This document shows, in pieces, positions 59,074-64,000 of a DNA stretch of 64,000 bases. Source of the stretch: UBA1370 sp964515115 (GTDB lineage: Bacteria; Patescibacteriota; Microgenomatia; UBA1400; PJMF01); NCBI GenBank assembly GCA_964515115.1, contig CAZESB010000001.1:66944-130943 (forward strand). Reading direction: 5' to 3'. Both the position numbers and the translations under genes were made by a program. Position 1 is the first letter of the stretch. Each line of letters begins with the position of its first letter. The notes below the pieces were generated by a model. That model searched no databases. It had not been told where the DNA came from and worked only from the letters and a program-made list of their open reading frames with translations.

Positions 59074-60737
59074 AAGTAGTTCAACAAACTACTACACTCC
59101 TAATATTGACAAAGGACAGCTTACACTTCAATGCTCTTCTCCATGCCTATGTAGCGTATTGGTTGGTTGGAAAAGTACTCGGCTTGAGTTTTGTTCCCGC
59201 CAAGATAGCCAAACGGCTCAACTCTGCTCTCCTCTGGTGGTACACGCATACGATTAAGCCACTCGATCGGCGCCGTAAAGGCAGTGTTTCTGAGCTGCAA
59301 CTCATCAAACTTGCCATCCGCAATATGCAAGTCAAAAAAACCAGGACAATGATTACCATTGGCGGTATGGCTGTTGGTATCAGCTCGATTGTGCTGCTTG
59401 TGTCTATTGGTTACGGACTGCAGGATATGGTGATAACTCGCATCGCTCGTTTAGAAGAAATGAGCCAAGCAGAAGTCTCTCAACCACCGGGAAGCAAGCT
59501 GGCTATCGATGATAAAACCTTATCCGATTTCGCAGAAATTTCCGGTGTTGATATGGTTTTGCCTCTGATCGGCGTTGTTGGCAGGGTGAGTTATGAGCGG
59601 TCGGTCACTGATGTAGCCGTGTACGGAGTGACTTCGGAATACCTTGAAAGCTCGGCGATCAAGCCTTTTTGGGGTAAAATTTTTGAAAGCGAGATGCGCC
59701 TCAACAGAGTTTCGACAGGCTTGGAATTGGAAAATAAAGAGATAGCTTTGGTTGAAGAAGAGGTGAGTGAAGATGATACGCTGGTACTTGGAGAAACGAC
59801 TGAGGCTTCGGTTAGCGCTGTCATAGAGGAAGATTTGGGTGGGTTGCAGATTGTTAGCCGGTTTGAAAATGGTGTTGAGTGGATAGAGATTGCTTCAATT
59901 TCCGCGTCAGCTTCGCAGCCTAATGTGGAGAAAGTCTCATTAGGAGGAGAAGCATTGCAAGAAGCAGTTGTGAACAAGGCTATGATGAGGGTGCTGGGTA
60001 TTTCGGAAGCTGAAGCAGTTGGCAAAACTTTTGAGGTCTCTTTTGTAATTACCAACAAACTGCAGAGTGGTGAAGGCAAAACTGAATCTTTTCCATCAAT
60101 TTACACCATAGTTGGCGTCACGCCAGACGACGCCACTCCAATTTTCTATGTTCCCTTTGGAGATTTGCGGTCGCTGGGGATTGACAACTACTCCCAGGTG
60201 AAAGTGGTAGTAGAAAATCAAGATGATCTTAGTAGGGTGCGTGAAAATATTGAAGCACTCGGTTTTAACACCACGTCAGTAGTTGATACGGTTGCCCAAG
60301 TGACTAAACTTTTCTCTTCTGCCAGGACTGTTTTAGCAGCGCTGGGCATGTTCGCTTTGGCTGTGGCCGCGCTGGGCATGTTTAACACCCTCACGGTGTC
60401 TTTGCTTGAGAGGACTCGCGAAGTAGGTTTGATGAAAGCTATGGGTATGAAATCAGAAAACGTTAAAAAACTATTTTTGACAGAATCAATGATTATGGGA
60501 GTGTTGGGAGGATTACTGGGGCTTCTAGTTGGTTTTGTTTTAGGCGAGCTCCTTTCGCTTGGTATCTCGATTTTTGCTCTTCTCAAAGGTGTAGGTTATG
60601 TCAACATTTCCTCAGTCCCGCTGGGACTTATTCTTGGTGTGATGCTCTTGTCTATCACTGTTGGTTTTTTGACTGGACTCTACCCTGCTCGCCGAGCAAC
60701 TACAATCTCAGCTTTAGACGCTCTACGCTACGAATAA
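59070..60737 (+). CDS. MacB/FtsX-type ABC permease with large extracytoplasmic domain
   Basis: A 555-residue permease. The first 85 residues form an unusual N-terminal extension with HAYVAYWLVGKVLGLSF. A membrane helix (about 100-120: MITIGGMAVGISSIVLLVS) is followed by a roughly 300-residue external domain with an acidic insertion (VEEEVSEDDTLVLG region). Three more helices lie at about 420-455, 480-515 and 520-545, including EVGLMKAMGMKSENVKKLFL and a typical FtsX_permease end. The architecture is MacB-like (4 helices plus periplasmic loop). It may export or mechanically act on the surface protein upstream. Confidence 0.88.
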   Translation: MKVVQQTTTLLILTKDSLHFNALLHAYVAYWLVGKVLGLSFVPAKIAKRLNSALLWWYTHTIKPLDRRRKGSVSELQLIKLAIRNMQVKKTRTMITIGGMAVGISSIVLLVSIGYGLQDMVITRIARLEEMSQAEVSQPPGSKLAIDDKTLSDFAEISGVDMVLPLIGVVGRVSYERSVTDVAVYGVTSEYLESSAIKPFWGKIFESEMRLNRVSTGLELENKEIALVEEEVSEDDTLVLGETTEASVSAVIEEDLGGLQIVSRFENGVEWIEIASISASASQPNVEKVSLGGEALQEAVVNKAMMRVLGISEAEAVGKTFEVSFVITNKLQSGEGKTESFPSIYTIVGVTPDDATPIFYVPFGDLRSLGIDNYSQVKVVVENQDDLSRVRENIEALGFNTTSVVDTVAQVTKLFSSARTVLAALGMFALAVAALGMFNTLTVSLLERTREVGLMKAMGMKSENVKKLFLTESMIMGVLGGLLGLLVGFVLGELLSLGISIFALLKGVGYVNISSVPLGLILGVMLLSITVGFLTGLYPARRATTISALDALRYE

Positions 60738-60977
60738 CCGCCCTAAAATTACTATGAGAAATTAGCAGAATGGCATTGTGACTGCTAAAAATGGCTATTT
60801 GGGGAAATCCGCGGTGAATCAAGCAATTTTTGGGTGGATTTTTCAGATTTCTCTTTGGAAGCGGAAGTATGAAAGAGTATGAGGAAAGACCCTGGCCTTA
60901 TAACAAAATTCTATACTCTGCCCTATTTTGTTGCGGTTTATTTAAAAGTTCGAGAAAATTTGCAGTGAAAATTATGG

Positions 60978-60983
60978 TACAAT
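60978..60983 (+). promoter_or_regulatory. -10 box for tRNA-Ala
   Basis: TGG-TACAAT lies 14 bp before the mature tRNA start. Confidence 0.5.
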
Positions 60984-60997
60984 ATCGACTGTTACGC

Positions 60998-61071
60998 GGG
61001 CCTGTGGCGCAGTTGGCTAGCGCGTCTGTATGGCATACAGAAGGTCAGGGGTTCGAATCCCCTCAGGTCCA
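60998..61071 (+). tRNA. tRNA-Ala (anticodon GGC)
   Basis: A 74-nt tRNA: acceptor GGGCCTG with CAGGTCC, anticodon stem TCTGT/ACAGA with loop ATGGCAT (anticodon GGC, codon GCC) and T-arm AGGGGTTCGAATCCCCT. Its acceptor and T-arm are nearly identical to tRNA-Ala(CGC) at 28050. No CCA encoded. Confidence 0.95.
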
Positions 61072-61096
61072 CAACGAAATTACCAACTCCAAGCCC

Positions 61097-63969
61097 CTAC
61101 TCCTCATCCTCCACTTTTTTGAATGTCAGCGCTACGGCGGCGACTTTGTCGGTCTTTTTAAGTCGAATCAGAATCACGCCTTGAGTAGGTCTGGTTAAAA
61201 TCGGGATCGATTTGTGAGTCAGCGGCATCTTGATAGTCTGGCCTTCTTGAGTGGAGACGACTACTTCCTTGTGCTCGTCAGTGACTTTTTTGGCCGCGGC
61301 CACGGAGCCGGTCTTTTTGGTAATTTCCGATACCTTCACTCCCATGCCGGCCCGTTTTTGGACCGGATATTGATCGAGCTTGGTGCGCTTGCCCATGCCG
61401 TTTTCAGTAATCACCAGTAGCTCCCGGGTTTTGGCCTTTTCTTCAGCTAAATCTTCCGCCTGCGAGAGCGATTCCACGCCCATGACGTAGTCGCCTTTTT
61501 TCAGAGTAATGCCTTTCACGCCTTTAGTATCACGGTTGGAAGCCTTGACCTCGGTTTCCGAGAAACGAATACTCTTGCCTTCGTGAGTAATCAGCATCAA
61601 GTCATCGTTGCCGGTGGTCAGTTTGCCCCACACCACCTCATCATTATTGTTGAGCGAAATGGCGATAATGCCGTTTTGGCGGATGTTGTCGTAAAGCTTA
61701 ACCGGGGTTTTCTTGACCAAACCATCTCGGGTGGCCAGGATAATGTAATTTTCGGCATCTTTCTTTTCATCCACAGCCAAAATGGACTGCACCCTTTCTT
61801 CCGGTTGCAGGCTGATGATGTTGACGATAGCCGTACCTTTTGCCTGGCGCGTAGCCTCGGGAATCTCGTAGCCCTTGAGCTTGTAAACTCGGCCTTGGTT
61901 GGTGAAAACCATCAGGGTGTCGTGGGTTTCAATGGTGAGCAAGAATTTAACGATGTCCTCGGCTTTCATCTTGACGCCAATTGAGCCTTTGCCACCACGA
62001 GCCTGGCCGCGCAGAGCCGAAGGGTTCATGCGCTTGATGTAGCCGCTCTCGGTCATGGTAATGACAGAAACTTCGTTGGGGACCAGGTCTTGTTCGCTGA
62101 ACTCGCCGACTTTGCCCTTGATTAGCTGAGTTTTGCGCTCATCGCCGTAAAGCGAGATCAACTCGTTGGTTTCGTCCACAATCACCTTGAGAATAGCCTC
62201 TGGTTTGCTCAACAGCGTTAATAAATCTTCAATGGTTTGCCGCACGGAGTTGTACTCGTCTTCAATTTTTTGCCTTTCCAGAGCCGCCAGCCGTTTCAGC
62301 TGCATCTCCAGGATAGCTGTGGCCTGGATTTCAGAGAGGCCAAATTTTTTCATCAAGGCTACTCGGGCAGCATCGGTGTCGGCAGATTTGCGGATGGTGT
62401 CGATAACCGCGTCCAGATTTTCCAGAGCAATTAGCAGCCCTTCCAAAATGTGAGCTCGATCCCTGGCACCAACCAAGTCGTACTGGCTGCGGCGAACGAT
62501 AATACTTTGTCTGTGCTTGATGTACTCGGTCAGAATCTGCCTGATGTTCATCAGCTGGGGTGTGCCTTCGCTATTGAGCGCCACCATGTTCATGGAAAAA
62601 CTGGTTTGCAGATCAGAGTACTTGAAAAGTTTGTTGAGAATGACTTTCGGTCTCGAATCGCGCTTGAGTTCGATGGTAATCTGCAAGCCTTGGCGGTCTG
62701 AGTCGTCGTTGANNNNNNNNNNNNNNNNNNNNNNNNNNNNNNNNNNNNNNNNNNNNNNNNNNNNNNNNNNNNNNNNNNNNNNNNNNNNNNNNNNNNNNNN
62801 NNNNNNNNNNNNTCGCGCTTGAGTTCGATGGTAATCTGCAAGCCTTGGCGGTCTGAGTCGTCGTTGAGATCGCGGATACCTTCAATTTTTCTGTCCCGCA
62901 CCAGTTTGGCAATTTTTTCCAGCAGCCTGGCTTTATTTACTTGGTAGGGAATTTCAGAAATGATGATTTGGTAGCCACCTTTGTTACTTTCTTCAATCTT
63001 GGCTCGGGCGCGAATGACCACTCGGCCTTTGCCGGTTTTGTAGCCTTCTTTAATCGCTTCGAAGTCGTACATGATGCCCTGGGTAGGAAAATCCGGGCCT
63101 TGGATGTACTCCATGATTTGGTCGATGTCGATTTCCGTCTGAAACTCTCCGGCTAGGACCGTTGGTTGGGTAGCCAGCAGAATGTCAATTGATTCATGCA
63201 TTGCCCCAATAGCCTCAGTGACACTGGCGGTTTTGGACTTTTTCACTTCGGGCAGATGCAATTCGGTTCCTTCAGGTCTGGGAGAACTACCCATTTCGAT
63301 CATGGCAATGATAGCTTGACAAACCTCGGTCAGATTATGCGGCGGAATTTTGGTGGCCATACCAACGGCAATACCTTCAGCCCCCATCAGCAGTAGATTG
63401 GGCAGCTTGCCCGGCATCACGCCAGGTTCTTTGAGTGAGCCATCGAAATTGTCATTAAATGGTACCGTGTCTTTATCGATATCCTGCAACAGCTCTTGAG
63501 CAATTTTATCCATCCGCGCCTCGGTATAACGCATCGCCGCCGGGCTGTCGCCATCAATGGAGCCAAAGTTACCCTGGCCATCAATAAGCGGATAACGCAT
63601 GCTGAAATCCTGAGCCAACCGCACTAAAGCCATGTAAACGGAAGAATCACCGTGCGGGTGGTACTTACCCAAAACGTCACCCACAATACGGGCGGATTTT
63701 TTGTAGGGACTGCGGTAAGTAATACCGGTTTTGTACATCGAGTACAAAATCCGGCGGTGCACCGGCTTCAAGCCGTCGCGAACATCCGGCAGCGCCCGGG
63801 AAACAATCACGCTCATGGCGTAGTCAAGGTAACTTTTTTCCATTTCCTGTTTGATGGAAATGTATTTCAGCTTGCCGTGTCTGGTTTCTTCAATGGTGCC
63901 GACGAGGGAATCTTCCTGGTCGCCGGATTGGGTGATTTCGGTGACGTCACCTTTTTCGTTATTTGCCAT
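61097..63969 (-). CDS. gyrA: DNA gyrase subunit A, split by a scaffold gap
   Basis: The minus-strand GyrA reads in frame up to the gap and again after it. Removing the 100 N and one 55-bp copy leaves 2718 nt, an intact 905-residue protein. SYLDYAMSVIVSRALPDVRDGLKPVHRR, KYHPHGDSSVYMALVRLAQ, FGSIDGDSPAAMRYTEARM (catalytic Tyr) and the coiled-coil and CTD follow, with a GyrA-box-like GQARGGKG. The quinolone-contact position equivalent to E. coli D87 is Met and A84 is Ser. GyrB is not in the window. Confidence 0.94.
62658..62712. repeat. 55-bp flank of the gyrA gap, first copy
   Basis: The bases ending the contig before the gap are repeated exactly after it (62813-62867). Contig-end overlap is the likely cause. 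Confidence 0.85.
62713..62812. other. Scaffold gap (100 N) inside gyrA
   Basis: 100 unknown bases in gyrA, flanked by exact 55-bp copies (62658-62712 and 62813-62867). The gap is likely an artefact of joining overlapping contigs. Confidence 0.85.
62813..62867. repeat. 55-bp flank of the gyrA gap, second copy
   Basis: Identical to 62658-62712; it encodes the gyrA stretch LNDDSDRQGLQITIELKR once only in the true gene. Confidence 0.85.
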
Positions 63970-64000
63970 AGGCGCTTTCTAAAGCTGCTTCAATTGCAGG

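Noticed and set aside
60830..61198. 122-residue plus-strand open frame overlapping tRNA-Ala
   Set aside because: It covers the tRNA and runs into gyrA on the other strand; the product is unlike a protein.
1..64000. Alternative genetic code (UGA as Gly, as in Gracilibacteria/SR1)
   Set aside because: TGA ends many genes at the expected places and is not found in frame within conserved proteins.
1..64000. CRISPR arrays, insertion sequences or prophage
   Set aside because: No repeat-spacer series, no transposase or phage structural gene was seen; the Xer protein fits a housekeeping role.

Overview
The window looks like one scaffold piece from an uncultivated, small-genome bacterium, most likely of the Candidate Phyla Radiation (Patescibacteria). 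This placement is an inference from compact gene spacing, a 153-residue EF-Ts, a shortened YebC, divergent FolD and Lgt proteins, many short proteins I cannot assign, and frequent leaderless-looking genes. TGA and TAA/TAG all serve as stops (cysS ends in TGA), so the UGA-recoding lineages are not indicated. Two runs of 100 Ns (53610-53709 and 62713-62812) are scaffold gaps; the bases flanking each gap are duplicated (11 bp and 55 bp), so both genes they interrupt are probably intact.

Layout. 1-4.3 kb: deoxynucleotide supply and repair (thyA fragment, dcd, a RibD-type reductase, dut, tmk, recR). 4.3-11.3 kb: a PP2C-like phosphatase, hpf, then a run of Gln-rich or helical proteins of unknown function around cysS, including two small paralogues. 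11.3-17.6 kb: purA, a lipoprotein, an SF1 helicase, a phosphoribosyltransferase and exported proteins. 17.6-18.3 kb: an AbrB/VapC-type toxin-antitoxin pair with a palindromic operator. 18.3-24.6 kb: ychF, rpsF-ssb-rpsR, the CtpA and HtrA envelope proteases, prfA and rpmE. 24.7-32.9 kb: a transporter, hisS, a MazG-like protein, tRNA-Ala, an M24 peptidase, two anchored extracytoplasmic proteins, a metallo-hydrolase and dnaB. 32.9-36.4 kb: tRNA-Leu, an lgt/lspA/rluD operon and a phosphoribosyltransferase. 36.4-40.3 kb: a strong promoter with a switch-like RNA leader, a NAT-fold/Nudix-like fusion, an alpha/beta hydrolase, a TIM-barrel protein and an HD protein. 40.3-45.2 kb: glyA, nfo, folD, rpsB and tsf. 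45.2-50.9 kb: queA and tgt (divergent), a LytR_C-type membrane protein, a TPR protein, yebC and a membrane protein. 50.9-52.0 kb: a 1.1-kb gene-free region with many inverted repeats. 52.0-64 kb: a small unknown protein, a Xer recombinase, a giant FN3-type surface protein in an operon with a MacB-like ABC transporter, tRNA-Ala and gyrA.

Working together. ThyA, the reductase, GlyA and FolD form a folate one-carbon loop feeding dTMP; Dcd, Dut and Tmk complete the route to dTTP. Lgt and LspA would mature lipoproteins such as the one at 12.7-13.3 kb. QueA and Tgt share a divergent promoter region and both act in queuosine modification of tRNA.

The least explained and most interesting pieces are the structured gene-free region at 51.0-51.9 kb, the RNA leaders at 36.4 and 27.05 kb, the NAT/Nudix-like fusion, the Gln-rich gene run at 6.4-11.3 kb, the FN3-protein/ABC operon, and a recurrent arrangement in which a -10 box sits 6-10 nt before the ATG. 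All calls come from reading the sequence; no database search or folding program was run.
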